In this document: one piece after another, positions 21,615-30,167 of the stretch
Position numbering within the stretch: position 1 is the stretch's first letter
How the letters are laid out: every line of letters starts with the position of its first letter
Source of the DNA: Piscirickettsiaceae bacterium
GTDB lineage: Bacteria; Pseudomonadota; Gammaproteobacteria; Nitrosococcales; Methylophagaceae
NCBI GenBank assembly: GCA_013215775.1
Contig: JABSQO010000010.1
Span: 1-61,522, forward strand
Direction of reading: 5' to 3'
DNA length: 61,522 nucleotides
Position numbers and translations under genes: made by a program
Notes under the pieces: generated by a model
Told to the model about the DNA's origin: nothing
The model's input: only the letters and a program-made list of their open reading frames with translations
Database searches by the model: none

Positions 21615-22371
21615 TGGCGTGCAATTGTCTTAAATCATCAACGGTTACATAATCACCAGCAATACGTTCACCCGCAATAACTTGGCAAGAATTATCAGGC
21701 TCGCCTAATTGATCTAACACCGTGACCGCACCAGTGAAATCTTCATTTTTAGTATAATTATTCAATGTCACAATCGTGGCTATATCCGCCCCCAGAGATG
21801 ACCGTACGCCATTGCCAGAATCTTCAAATACCAAACACTCTTCGGCAGATAAACCAATTTGTTGTAGGCAATAATCAAAAATATCAGGTGCTGGTTTTTT
21901 AGCCGGAACAATATCACCAGCAGCGATGCAATCAAACCACTCTAATGCTTCAACACCTAAGGTGTTGGAAATTAAAGCAGTGACATTTTCAGGCGTTGTT
22001 GTTGTCGCAATTGCAAGCCGCACACCTTGATCTCGAAGTTCATTAATTAGTCGTACAACACCAGGGCGCAAATCAATCGCATTATTCTCTAATAAAGCAA
22101 CATAATGTTTGGTCTTTTTCGCATGTAAACTAATGATGAGCTCCTCAATATCACCATCATAATCAAAGTCAGTGTGAAAGTCTGAAAGAAAGAACCGCAT
22201 ACGCTCCTTACCGCCCGTAACTGCTAGTAATTTCCCATATAACTCTTCATCCCAATTCCAATCCAAACCGGCATCAGAAAAAGCACTATTGAATGCGACA
22301 CGGTGACCATCACGCTCTGTTTCTGCCATTGTGCCATCAACATCAAAAATAACTGCTTTTAATTGCTTCAT
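21607..22371 (-). CDS. cbbY: CbbY-like HAD phosphatase
   Basis: A 254-residue haloacid-dehalogenase-type phosphatase with a cap domain. Motif I is DVDGTMAETE with the nucleophile D10 and acid D12; the AETE ending is typical of CbbY. Motif II is IATTTTPE, motif III KPAPD, motif IV VFEDSGNG. Characterised CbbY proteins hydrolyse xylulose-1,5-bisphosphate, a Rubisco inhibitor, but related proteins occur in non-autotrophs as housekeeping sugar phosphatases. No Rubisco gene is in the window, so the substrate is open. Confidence 0.85.
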
Positions 22372-22482
22372 TACTCTCTCTTTAACGCCAAAATAGGGTA
22401 AAATAATACCAAATTTTTTGCACGCCGGGGCTTCATCTGCTATATATGCGCCCTTAATTTAAATGGTATGAGGTTTTAATCA

Positions 22483-22905
22483 ATGGATTCAAAGCAGTTT
22501 GATGCACAATTCACCCCTTATAAAGAAGTGAACGGTGAAGAGTACATGAATGAGGGCCAAGCCACGCATTTCAGAACAATCTTAGATGAATGGAAAATAG
22601 GCTTAATGGAAGAAGTCGACCGGACTGTTCATCATATGCAAGACGATGCGGCAAATTTCCCAGATCCAAATGATCGCGCAACGCAGGAAGAAGAGTTCAC
22701 GCTTGAATTGCGTACTCGTGACCGTGAACGTAAGCTCATCAAAAAAATCCAACAATCTCTTGTTGATCTTGATAAAGGCGATTACGGTTTTTGTGAATCG
22801 TGTGGTACTGATATCGGTATTCGTCGTCTGGAAGCACGTCCAACAGCCACGTTATGTATTGACTGTAAAACATTGGATGAGATCAGAGAGAAAAATCGCG
22901 TTTAA
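22483..22905 (+). CDS. dksA: RNA polymerase-binding transcription factor DksA
   Basis: A 140-residue protein. It has a long coiled coil (about 30-105) with acidic residues at the tip (DDAANFPDPNDRATQEEEF) that enters the RNA polymerase secondary channel. The C-terminal zinc finger CESCGTDIGIRRLEARPTA then CIDC completes it. With ppGpp it represses rRNA promoters and activates amino-acid genes. It is divergent from the cbbY-like gene and ends at a strong bidirectional terminator. Confidence 0.96.
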   Translation: MDSKQFDAQFTPYKEVNGEEYMNEGQATHFRTILDEWKIGLMEEVDRTVHHMQDDAANFPDPNDRATQEEEFTLELRTRDRERKLIKKIQQSLVDLDKGDYGFCESCGTDIGIRRLEARPTATLCIDCKTLDEIREKNRV

Positions 22906-22952
22906 TTTGATTTGATTTTACAATCTATCGTCTAAGCTTAAATAATAGGCAT

Positions 22953-22982
22953 AAAAAAGCCCCGACATATCGGGGCTTTTTT
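22953..22982. terminator. bidirectional terminator between dksA and the peroxiredoxin gene
   Basis: AAAAAAGCCCCGA, a short loop, then TCGGGGCTTTTTT: a near-perfect symmetrical hairpin with A and T tracts on both sides. It lies between convergent genes and can serve both. Confidence 0.93.
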
Positions 22983-23005
22983 ATTTCTAAATGACAGAAT
23001 AGAGT

Positions 23006-23605
23006 TTACAAATCATCGCCATGTTTTGCTAAATAATCAGCAACACCTTCAGCATCTGCTTTCATACCTTCATCGCCTTTTTGCCAACCAGCTGGGCAAA
23101 CTTCACCATGCTCTTCATGGAATTGAAGTGCATCAACTAAACGAAGCATTTCATCAACTTCACGACCTAAAGGTAAATCATTCACTACTTGGTGACGAAC
23201 AATACCTTCTTTATCAATTAAGAAAGAACCACGCAAAGCAATACTTGCTGGGTGCTTAACACCATATGCAGCCATAATAGACTGATCAGTGTCGGCAACT
23301 AATGGGAAATCGATTTGACCAATACCACCTTTATTAAGCTCTGTATTACGCCATGCTAAGTGGGTGAACTGTGAATCAATTGATACGCCAATAATTTGAA
23401 CACCACGTTCTTTAAATGCCGCAACACGATGATGATGTGCGATGATTTCAGATGGACATACAAAGGTGAAATCTAATGGGTAAAAGAATAAAACAACATA
23501 TTGTCCTTTATAGTCAGACAATGAAAAATTTTCATTAATGCTGTTGTCAGGCATAACTGCTGCTGCAGTAAAATCCGGAGCAGGACTCGTAACTAAAACG
23601 CTCAT
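23006..23605 (-). CDS. typical 2-Cys peroxiredoxin (AhpC/TSA, Prx1 type)
   Basis: A 199-residue peroxiredoxin of the Prx1 class. The peroxidatic cysteine is C50 in DFTFVCPSE, and the resolving cysteine is C170 in GEVCPAGWQKG. The GGIGQ loop and the C-terminal YLAKHGDDL tail (Prx1-like, YF-like) suggest sensitivity to overoxidation. It reduces H2O2 and organic peroxides, probably with a thioredoxin partner; no ahpF is adjacent. Transcribed alone and ends at the shared terminator. Confidence 0.94.
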   Translation of the reverse strand: MSVLVTSPAPDFTAAAVMPDNSINENFSLSDYKGQYVVLFFYPLDFTFVCPSEIIAHHHRVAAFKERGVQIIGVSIDSQFTHLAWRNTELNKGGIGQIDFPLVADTDQSIMAAYGVKHPASIALRGSFLIDKEGIVRHQVVNDLPLGREVDEMLRLVDALQFHEEHGEVCPAGWQKGDEGMKADAEGVADYLAKHGDDL

Positions 23606-23727
23606 AATTGTTCCTTAATCTTGTTTGAATAATAGAAAAGTCATCACTAAAATGACTTAATGAATTACTGAGTAAAACACTCGGCTATGCTATCAATAAG
23701 CGTAAACATTGTCTAATGAAGTTATGC

Positions 23728-24663
23728 TTAATTTGATGGGGCGTCAGTAAAATATTTAGTCCGATATTGGCTTGGTGAACAGTTGAAAAATTGGGTAAAA
23801 CGTCGACTGAAATGACTCAGATCTTTAAACCCAACATCGTAACAGGCTTCAGTAATAGTTTTGCCCAGTTGAAGTCTTTCCGCCGCTAATTTCAATCGTT
23901 GTTGATGCAGATATTCACTAGGTGAACAACCCAGTTGTTTTTTGAATTCAATGTACAGCTTACTTCTACTCATACATGCACAACGACATAACAATTCTAT
24001 ATCAAGAGGCTTTGCAATGTTATTTTCAAGATAATGAATAACCGCTGTAATGCCATTTGTGTCTGGTGCATATCGACTATAACTTAATAGAACATCTCTA
24101 CCTTGTTCTCGCAACAATCTAATAATCAATTCCGACACACTCAAATCCATCATCATTTCTTTATCTGGATGGTTTTGGGTAAACAATGAGACTAACCTTT
24201 CTAATAGTTGCTGTGTGTCTGTTGTGTGATGTGTATGAATGATCTGGGGCTGATATTGCCAATCATGATCAATATTATCTAATGTAGTGATATCCCGCAT
24301 TCGCTCAGAGATTGCCTCTAAACGATCTTTAGTTAACTCTAGTGTCAGGCAAGTTGTGGGCTGTGCTTCATTTGCATCTGGGAAGTCAATCTCAACATAT
24401 CCTCCCGGTGGCATGACATAAGATTCATGAGGCAAAAATATTTGACCTTGTTCATTTTGACTGCCGTCATGCATGATTTTTTTACCTTTAACCATGCCGC
24501 AATACATTAACTGTGGTGCATCCAAGCCAACGCGCGACGCAACACGGTAAGTATCATAAATACTTAACTCTGATTCTGGCCCCAAAAAAGTCAGTTTATT
24601 TTCAATTAATAACTGCCTATTTTCACGCCGTTTACTTAACGGTAATTTTTCAGTTTGCATCAT
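23728..24663 (-). CDS. AraC-family regulator, divergent from aldehyde dehydrogenase
   Basis: A 311-residue regulator. The N-terminal part (1-200) is a sensor domain without motifs I can name. The C-terminal AraC domain (about 205-305) shows both helix-turn-helices (DIELLCRCACMSRSKLYIEFKKQ and ITEACYDVGFKDLSHFSRRF, closing FFNCSPSQYR). It is read divergently from the aldehyde dehydrogenase gene across 149 bp that hold a 9-bp direct repeat with 21-bp period. It therefore probably controls that gene in response to an alcohol or aldehyde. Confidence 0.82.
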   Translation of the reverse strand: MMQTEKLPLSKRRENRQLLIENKLTFLGPESELSIYDTYRVASRVGLDAPQLMYCGMVKGKKIMHDGSQNEQGQIFLPHESYVMPPGGYVEIDFPDANEAQPTTCLTLELTKDRLEAISERMRDITTLDNIDHDWQYQPQIIHTHHTTDTQQLLERLVSLFTQNHPDKEMMMDLSVSELIIRLLREQGRDVLLSYSRYAPDTNGITAVIHYLENNIAKPLDIELLCRCACMSRSKLYIEFKKQLGCSPSEYLHQQRLKLAAERLQLGKTITEACYDVGFKDLSHFSRRFTQFFNCSPSQYRTKYFTDAPSN

Positions 24664-24720
24664 GCTCTCAACATACTATCTCGATTCATATCTGGATCTT
24701 GTGTCCGATTTGGACTATAA

Positions 24721-24750
24721 GTCAAGTAATTGAGAATATCAGTCAAGTAA
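24721..24750 (+). promoter_or_regulatory. direct-repeat operator for the AraC-type regulator
   Basis: GTCAAGTAA occurs at 24721-24729 and again at 24742-24750, 21 bp apart, so both copies face the same side of the helix. This is the usual form of AraC-family half-sites. It lies 63 bp before the aldehyde dehydrogenase start. A GTCC/GGAC dyad lies just upstream (about 24702-24714). Confidence 0.55.
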
Positions 24751-24812
24751 CAATTATAACTTATGATTTATCCTCAATACGCTAACTATAATTAAATGAG
24801 GAGAGAATTATT

Positions 24813-26333
24813 ATGATTTATACACAACCAGGTAAAGATGGCAGCATTGTTTCCGTTAAAGAGCGCTATGGTAATTACATTAATGGTGGCTGGGTAGAGC
24901 CTGTAAAAGGTGATTATTTTACCAATATTACACCTGTCACTGGTGAGGGATTTTGTGAAATCCCCCGCTCGACGGAAGAAGATATTAACTTAGCACTTGA
25001 TGCAGCTCATGCAGCTAAGGACGCTTGGGGTAAAACATCCGTCGCTGAACGATCTAATATTTTATTAAAGATTGCTGATCGTATTGAAGAAAATCTTGAA
25101 ATGTTAGCTGTTGCAGAAACATGGGATAACGGTAAAGCCATACGTGAAAACTTAAATGCGGATATACCCTTAAGCATGGACCACTTCCGTTATTACGCTG
25201 GTTGTATTCGTGCCCAAGAAGGCACGATGGGCGAAATAGATGAAACCACCGTTTCTTATCAATTCCATGAACCGCTTGGTGTTGTTGGCCAAATCATTCC
25301 ATGGAACTTCCCGTTATTAATGGCCGTTTGGAAAATAGCACCTGCTTTAGTGACTGGTAACTGTATCGTTATGAAACCGGCCGAGCAAACTCCATTTTCA
25401 ATTCTTAAACTAATGGAAGTCATTGGTGATTTATTACCACCGGGTGTTCTTAATATTGTTAATGGTTATGGTAAAGAAGCAGGTGAAGCACTCGCTACTA
25501 GCAAACGTATTGCTAAAATTGCTTTTACCGGTTCAACCCCTGTCGGTTCTCACATCTTAAAATGTGCTGCTGAGAACATTATTCCTTCAACGGTTGAATT
25601 AGGCGGTAAATCTCCTAACATCTTCTTTGAAGACATTATGAATTACGAAGAAGACTATATTAGTAAATGCGCTGAAGGCTTGGTGTTGGCCTTTTTCAAT
25701 CAAGGTGAAGTCTGCACCTGTCCTTCTCGTGCACTTATTCAAGAAAGCATTTATGATGAATTTATGGCTATCGTTATTGAACGCGCCAAAAAGATAAAAC
25801 GTGGTAACCCTCTAGATACTGAGGTTCAAGTAGGTGCTCAAGCATCGAAACAGCAATTCGACGTTATCATGGACTATATTGAAATTGGTAAACAAGAAGG
25901 CGCTGAACTATTACTAGGCGGTAATATTGCACAAGTAGGTGCTGAATTTGATAGTGGCTACTATATCGAGCCTACTTTAATGAAAGGCAATAATAAAATG
26001 CGGATATTCCAAGAAGAAATTTTTGGACCTGTTGTGGCGGTTACTACATTTAAAGATGAAGCTGAAGCTTTGGCTATTGCCAACGATTCTGAGTTTGGAT
26101 TGGGTTCAGGTGTATGGACTCGAGATATGAACCTTGCTTACCGTATGGGACGCGGCATCCAAGCAGGTCGTGTATGGACAAACTGTTATCACCTTTATCC
26201 AGCCCATGCTGCATTTGGTGGCTATAAAAAATCAGGTATTGGACGTGAAACACATAAAATGATGTTAGATCATTATCAACAAACTAAAAACTTACTGGTA
26301 AGTTATAGCACTAGCCCTCTCGGTTTCTTCTAA
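24813..26333 (+). CDS. exaC: NAD-dependent aldehyde dehydrogenase, ExaC/AldB type
   Basis: A 506-residue aldehyde dehydrogenase of the ExaC/AldB branch. The active-site glutamate lies in [10 protein letters not shown] and the nucleophile cysteine in [13 protein letters not shown] (about 302-304). The cofactor loop FTGSTPVG and C-terminal [13 protein letters not shown] are present. This branch mainly oxidises acetaldehyde and other short aldehydes, feeding acetyl-CoA synthetase, whose gene follows. GAGGAG precedes the start. Likely controlled by the divergent AraC-type regulator; followed by a strong terminator. Confidence 0.92.
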   Translation: MIYTQPGKDGSIVSVKERYGNYINGGWVEPVKGDYFTNITPVTGEGFCEIPRSTEEDINLALDAAHAAKDAWGKTSVAERSNILLKIADRIEENLEMLAVAETWDNGKAIRENLNADIPLSMDHFRYYAGCIRAQEGTMGEIDETTVSYQFHEPLGVVGQIIPWNFPLLMAVWKIAPALVTGNCIVMKPAEQTPFSILKLMEVIGDLLPPGVLNIVNGYGKEAGEALATSKRIAKIAFTGSTPVGSHILKCAAENIIPSTVELGGKSPNIFFEDIMNYEEDYISKCAEGLVLAFFNQGEVCTCPSRALIQESIYDEFMAIVIERAKKIKRGNPLDTEVQVGAQASKQQFDVIMDYIEIGKQEGAELLLGGNIAQVGAEFDSGYYIEPTLMKGNNKMRIFQEEIFGPVVAVTTFKDEAEALAIANDSEFGLGSGVWTRDMNLAYRMGRGIQAGRVWTNCYHLYPAHAAFGGYKKSGIGRETHKMMLDHYQQTKNLLVSYSTSPLGFF

Positions 26334-26354
26334 CAATTTTACAACAGCACTTTA

Positions 26355-26388
26355 CCCTCTCTTAGGAAGATTTAAGAGGGGGTTTTTT
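26355..26388 (+). terminator. terminator after the aldehyde dehydrogenase gene
   Basis: The stem CCCTCTCTTA/TAAGAGGGGG around an 8-base loop is followed by six T residues. It separates the aldehyde dehydrogenase gene from acs. Confidence 0.9.
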
Positions 26389-26450
26389 ATGTCCGCTCAA
26401 TTCATTTATACTCTCAACTGTAGAACAAATAATCCCAAAGGTATAGTTAT

Positions 26451-28415
26451 ATGGCCCAAGATAATATTCAATCTACTTTACATGAAGACCGTCATTTTCC
26501 ACCCAGTGCTGAATTTGTCAAAACATCTGCACTCAGCGCAGACAAACTAGCCACTTTGTATGCTACTGCTGAAAATGATAATCAGAATTTCTGGGCTGAC
26601 CAAGCTCGCACAGAAATTGATTGGAAAACACCTTTTACTACCACTCTGGATTCATCAAACAAACCATTTTACCGATGGTTTCCTGATGGAAAATTAAACG
26701 TCTCGTATAATTGTCTTGATCGCCAATTAGAAAATAATGCAGATAAAACAGCCATTATTTTTGAAGGTGATGGTGGTGATGTACAACATATAAGCTACCG
26801 AGAATTACATACCCGTGTTTGTACTTTTGCAAATGCACTCAAAGCCCAAAATGTCGGTAAAGGCGACCGCGTTATTATTTATATGCCAATGATTGCTGAA
26901 GCTGTTATTGCTATGCAAGCCTGTGCACGTATTGGCGCAATACATTCAGTCGTGTTTGGTGGTTTCTCAGCATCATCGTTGAAAGATCGCATTGAAGATA
27001 CTCAAGCTAAAATAGTGATTACTGCTGATGGTGGGCATCGTGGCGGTAAGATTATCGAACTCAAATCAACCACTGATACGGCCTTAGAGAATGGCTGCGA
27101 TACTATTGAAGCAGTTATTGTATTTAAACGCACTGGCCATGACATTAGCATGCAATCAGGTCGTGACATCTGGTGGTCTGATGCTGAACAAGGTCAATCA
27201 GCTGAGTGTGAACCTGAATGGGTTAATGCAACAGATCCTTTGTTTCTACTCTATACCTCAGGTTCAACAGGTAAACCAAAAGGTATTCAACATTCAACTG
27301 GTGGTTATTTATTAAACGCTATTACCTCTATGCGTTGGGTGTTTGATATTCAAGATACCGACGTATTTTGGTGTACTGCCGATGTTGGCTGGATCACCGG
27401 TCATACCTATGTTGCCTATGGTCCATTAGCCACTGGTGCCACTATTGTTATATTTGAAGGTGTGCCAACCTACCCTGATGCGGGTCGTTTTTGGGATATG
27501 TGTGAGCGACATGGTGTCACTATATTCTATACCGCCCCAACTGCCATTCGAGCATTGATCAAACAAGGGGATGATTATCCTAATAATCACGACCTATCTA
27601 AATTACGTCTTTTAGGTACTGTTGGTGAACCCATTAATCCAGAAGCATGGATGTGGTATCACAATGTGATTGGCAAACAACGTTGTCCCATTGTCGATAC
27701 TTGGTGGCAAACAGAAACAGGCTCTCATATGATTGCACCTGTTCCATCAGTGACAGTAACCAAACCAGGCTCATGCACACGCGCCCTACCCGGTATTGAT
27801 GCTATTGTGGTTAATGAACAAGGTGAAGAAATTATCACTGCAAATGAAGGTGGCTATCTTGTTATACGTCAGCCTTGGCCTTCGATGATCCAAACGATTT
27901 GGGGTGATGATCAACGTTATAAAGATACCTATTGGCCTATGTTTGACGGCAAATACTATCTTGCAGGTGATAGTGCTCGCCGTGACGAAGAGGGTTTCTT
28001 CTGGATAATGGGACGTATTGATGATGTTCTAAATGTATCAGGCCATCGCCTAGGCACCATGGAAATTGAATCTGCACTTGTTGCCAACCCACTTGTTGCA
28101 GAAGCTGCTGTCGTGGGTAAACCACACGAGATTAAAGGCGAGTCTATATTTGCCTATGTTGTTCTTAAAGGTGACCGTCCCGAAGGTGGTCTTGATGATG
28201 AATTGACGCAGAAATTACGTGCTTGGGTAGGTGAACAAATTGGTGCCATCGCTAAACCTGATGATATTCGTTATGCCGATAATTTACCTAAAACACGTTC
28301 AGGAAAAATCATGCGTCGATTATTGCGTACTATCGCTAAAGGTGAGGAAATCACACAAGATACATCCACATTAGAAAATGAAGCTATCTTGCCTCAACTA
28401 CAAGGTAAAGCTTAA
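26451..28415 (+). CDS. acs: acetyl-CoA synthetase
   Basis: A 654-residue AMP-forming synthetase of the usual Acs length. Motifs: the P-loop-like [14 protein letters not shown] (about 265-278), the TWWQTETG adenine/acetate pocket (about 423-430), and the C-terminal [14 protein letters not shown] with the lysine that Acs enzymes have acetylated for control. It makes acetyl-CoA from acetate, ATP and CoA. Placement after the aldehyde dehydrogenase suggests an ethanol/acetaldehyde to acetyl-CoA route, although a terminator separates the two transcripts. Confidence 0.97.
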   Translation: MAQDNIQSTLHEDRHFPPSAEFVKTSALSADKLATLYATAENDNQNFWADQARTEIDWKTPFTTTLDSSNKPFYRWFPDGKLNVSYNCLDRQLENNADKTAIIFEGDGGDVQHISYRELHTRVCTFANALKAQNVGKGDRVIIYMPMIAEAVIAMQACARIGAIHSVVFGGFSASSLKDRIEDTQAKIVITADGGHRGGKIIELKSTTDTALENGCDTIEAVIVFKRTGHDISMQSGRDIWWSDAEQGQSAECEPEWVNATDPLFLLYTSGSTGKPKGIQHSTGGYLLNAITSMRWVFDIQDTDVFWCTADVGWITGHTYVAYGPLATGATIVIFEGVPTYPDAGRFWDMCERHGVTIFYTAPTAIRALIKQGDDYPNNHDLSKLRLLGTVGEPINPEAWMWYHNVIGKQRCPIVDTWWQTETGSHMIAPVPSVTVTKPGSCTRALPGIDAIVVNEQGEEIITANEGGYLVIRQPWPSMIQTIWGDDQRYKDTYWPMFDGKYYLAGDSARRDEEGFFWIMGRIDDVLNVSGHRLGTMEIESALVANPLVAEAAVVGKPHEIKGESIFAYVVLKGDRPEGGLDDELTQKLRAWVGEQIGAIAKPDDIRYADNLPKTRSGKIMRRLLRTIAKGEEITQDTSTLENEAILPQLQGKA

Positions 28416-28487
28416 AATACAAGGGGTACTTCTTATTACTTGAAGTCTCGCAGAATACTTCTTCAATAATAGAGATGCCCTAGTATT

Positions 28488-28892
28488 ATGGCAAAACAAG
28501 AAATCCCCCTTGATAACAGTCAACGGTTAGATAAATGGTTATGGGCTGCACGTTTTTATAAAACACGCAGCCTTGCTGTAGAAGCGATTGGTGGAGGCAA
28601 GGTTCATCTCAATAATAATCGTGTTAAACCCAGTCGACTCATTAAACCAAGCGATATATTAACTATTTCGAAACCGCCATATGAGCATATCATCACCATA
28701 TTAGGCTTATCCAAACAACGTCGTCCTGCTCCAGAAGCACAACAACTTTATATCGAAAGTGACGCTAGCATCGAAAAACGTGAACAATTACATGAAGAAA
28801 TCAAAAGCCAGCCATTAGGATTTAGGCATGACAAAGGCAGACCCAATAAGCGTGACAGGCGACATATCATAAAGTTTATTCGGAAAGAGTAG
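28488..28892 (+). CDS. hslR: S4-domain heat-shock ribosome-associated protein Hsp15
   Basis: A 134-residue RNA-binding protein with an S4 domain at residues 9-70 (RLDKWLWAARFYKTRSLAVEAIGGGKVHLNNNRVKPS) and a basic C-terminal tail (RHDKGRPNKRDRRHI). Hsp15 binds stalled 50S subunits carrying peptidyl-tRNA and helps recycle them. It starts 72 bp after acs with no clear hairpin between, so it may be read through. Confidence 0.92.
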   Translation: MAKQEIPLDNSQRLDKWLWAARFYKTRSLAVEAIGGGKVHLNNNRVKPSRLIKPSDILTISKPPYEHIITILGLSKQRRPAPEAQQLYIESDASIEKREQLHEEIKSQPLGFRHDKGRPNKRDRRHIIKFIRKE

Positions 28893-29288
28893 TATTCTCG
28901 GACGTACTAGACCACAAAAAGTGTGGAAGCGGTCACGATTTTTTCTTTTTAATAATCATTGGTTTACATAATTTTTCTCGGTCATAATTTCTTTTTTCAA
29001 CTGAGAAATTCATCACATTAATTTCATTTCCATCCCCGTAAAGTCTCTCCTTACCAGTCATCAGTAAAGGGAGGAATTCAATTCATACAAGTGCAAACCT
29101 CATCGCTAATCACGGTGAAAATAATGCCTCGTATTTAATCCATACATTTCATTTAAATCATCTTAAATTAAGCCTATGAAAATAGGCATGATTTATGCTT
29201 GACAATTAGTTAAGTGATTAGCTGTCAAAAATAAATCACTAATATACTTATAAATTATGGATTCTAGAAGAATTTTCAGGAGAGAGAA
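28893..29288. other. 396-bp intergenic region before rpfF
   Basis: No gene is visible. The left end has a CCACA/TGTGG hairpin (about 28910-28925) with a T-rich stretch beyond it, possibly ending the hslR transcript. The right end holds nested inverted repeats upstream of rpfF: TTGACA (29199-29204) with TGTCAA (29223-29228), and AGTGATT (29213-29219) with AATCACT (29234-29240). These probably form the rpfF control region. The middle is AT-rich and unremarkable. Confidence 0.5.
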
Positions 29289-30167
29289 ATGAGCAACGTT
29301 GTACATTTAAACGAACCTAATAAAACTAAACTAGGCGATCACACAGGGAACCAATATTCTCAACTCAATACATACTATGATAGTGAATATAAGATTGGTT
29401 GGTTTTTGATGAGTGGTGAGCCTCGACCTTGTTTTACACCAACACTACTAAACGACCTCACTGCCTATCTCAGTAATGTAAAAGCTGAAATGGCATACAG
29501 TGGTAATAAAAAATATGACTATCTCGTCGTAGGATCTGATGTACCGGGTATTTTTAATCTGGGTGGTGATTTAAATCTATTTCGTGAACTCATTGACGAG
29601 CAAAATTATGAAGGACTATTATCTTACGCCACGCAATGTATTAATATCCTGTATCAAAACTTGTTTCACTTTAATCTTGAACTAACGACTGTTTCATTAA
29701 TTCAAGGTGATGCATTAGGCGGCGGTTTTGAAGCAGCATTATCTAGCAATTTAATTATTGCTGAACGCGGTGTAAAACTTGGTTTGCCAGAAGTTTTATT
29801 TAATCTTTTCCCTGGTATGGGAGCGTTTACCCTACTTTCTAGAAAAATCGGTCCGACTGCTGCTGAAAGGATGATCCTATCGGGCAAGCTGTATGATTCT
29901 GAAGAACTCTATGATATGGGTATTATCGATATCTTGGCGGAACCTGGTGAAGGTGAACTTGCACTCTACAAATATGTGAAGAAGGCTAGACGCTCACCGA
30001 ACAGCTACCAAGCAATGGCTAAAGTCAAAGATATCAGCAACAATATTTCATATCAAGAATTAATAGATATTGCCCAAGTATGGGCTGAAGCGGCATTAAA
30101 CCTGACAAGCAAAGATTTAAAAATGATGGAACGTCTTATCAATAGACAGAATTCAAAATCCAACTAA
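29289..30167 (+). CDS. rpfF: RpfF-type DSF signal synthase
   Basis: A 292-residue crotonase-fold enzyme matching RpfF. The two catalytic glutamates fall at E148 (GGGFEAAL) and E168 (GLPEVLFNLFPGMGA), 20 apart as in Xanthomonas RpfF (E141/E161). RpfF releases and dehydrates a 3-hydroxyacyl-ACP to the cis-2-unsaturated fatty acid signal DSF. Its stop codon overlaps the stop of convergent rpfC. AGGAGAG precedes the ATG. The neighbours rpfC and rpfG make the assignment firm beyond the general enoyl-CoA hydratase family. Confidence 0.9.
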   Translation: MSNVVHLNEPNKTKLGDHTGNQYSQLNTYYDSEYKIGWFLMSGEPRPCFTPTLLNDLTAYLSNVKAEMAYSGNKKYDYLVVGSDVPGIFNLGGDLNLFRELIDEQNYEGLLSYATQCINILYQNLFHFNLELTTVSLIQGDALGGGFEAALSSNLIIAERGVKLGLPEVLFNLFPGMGAFTLLSRKIGPTAAERMILSGKLYDSEELYDMGIIDILAEPGEGELALYKYVKKARRSPNSYQAMAKVKDISNNISYQELIDIAQVWAEAALNLTSKDLKMMERLINRQNSKSN

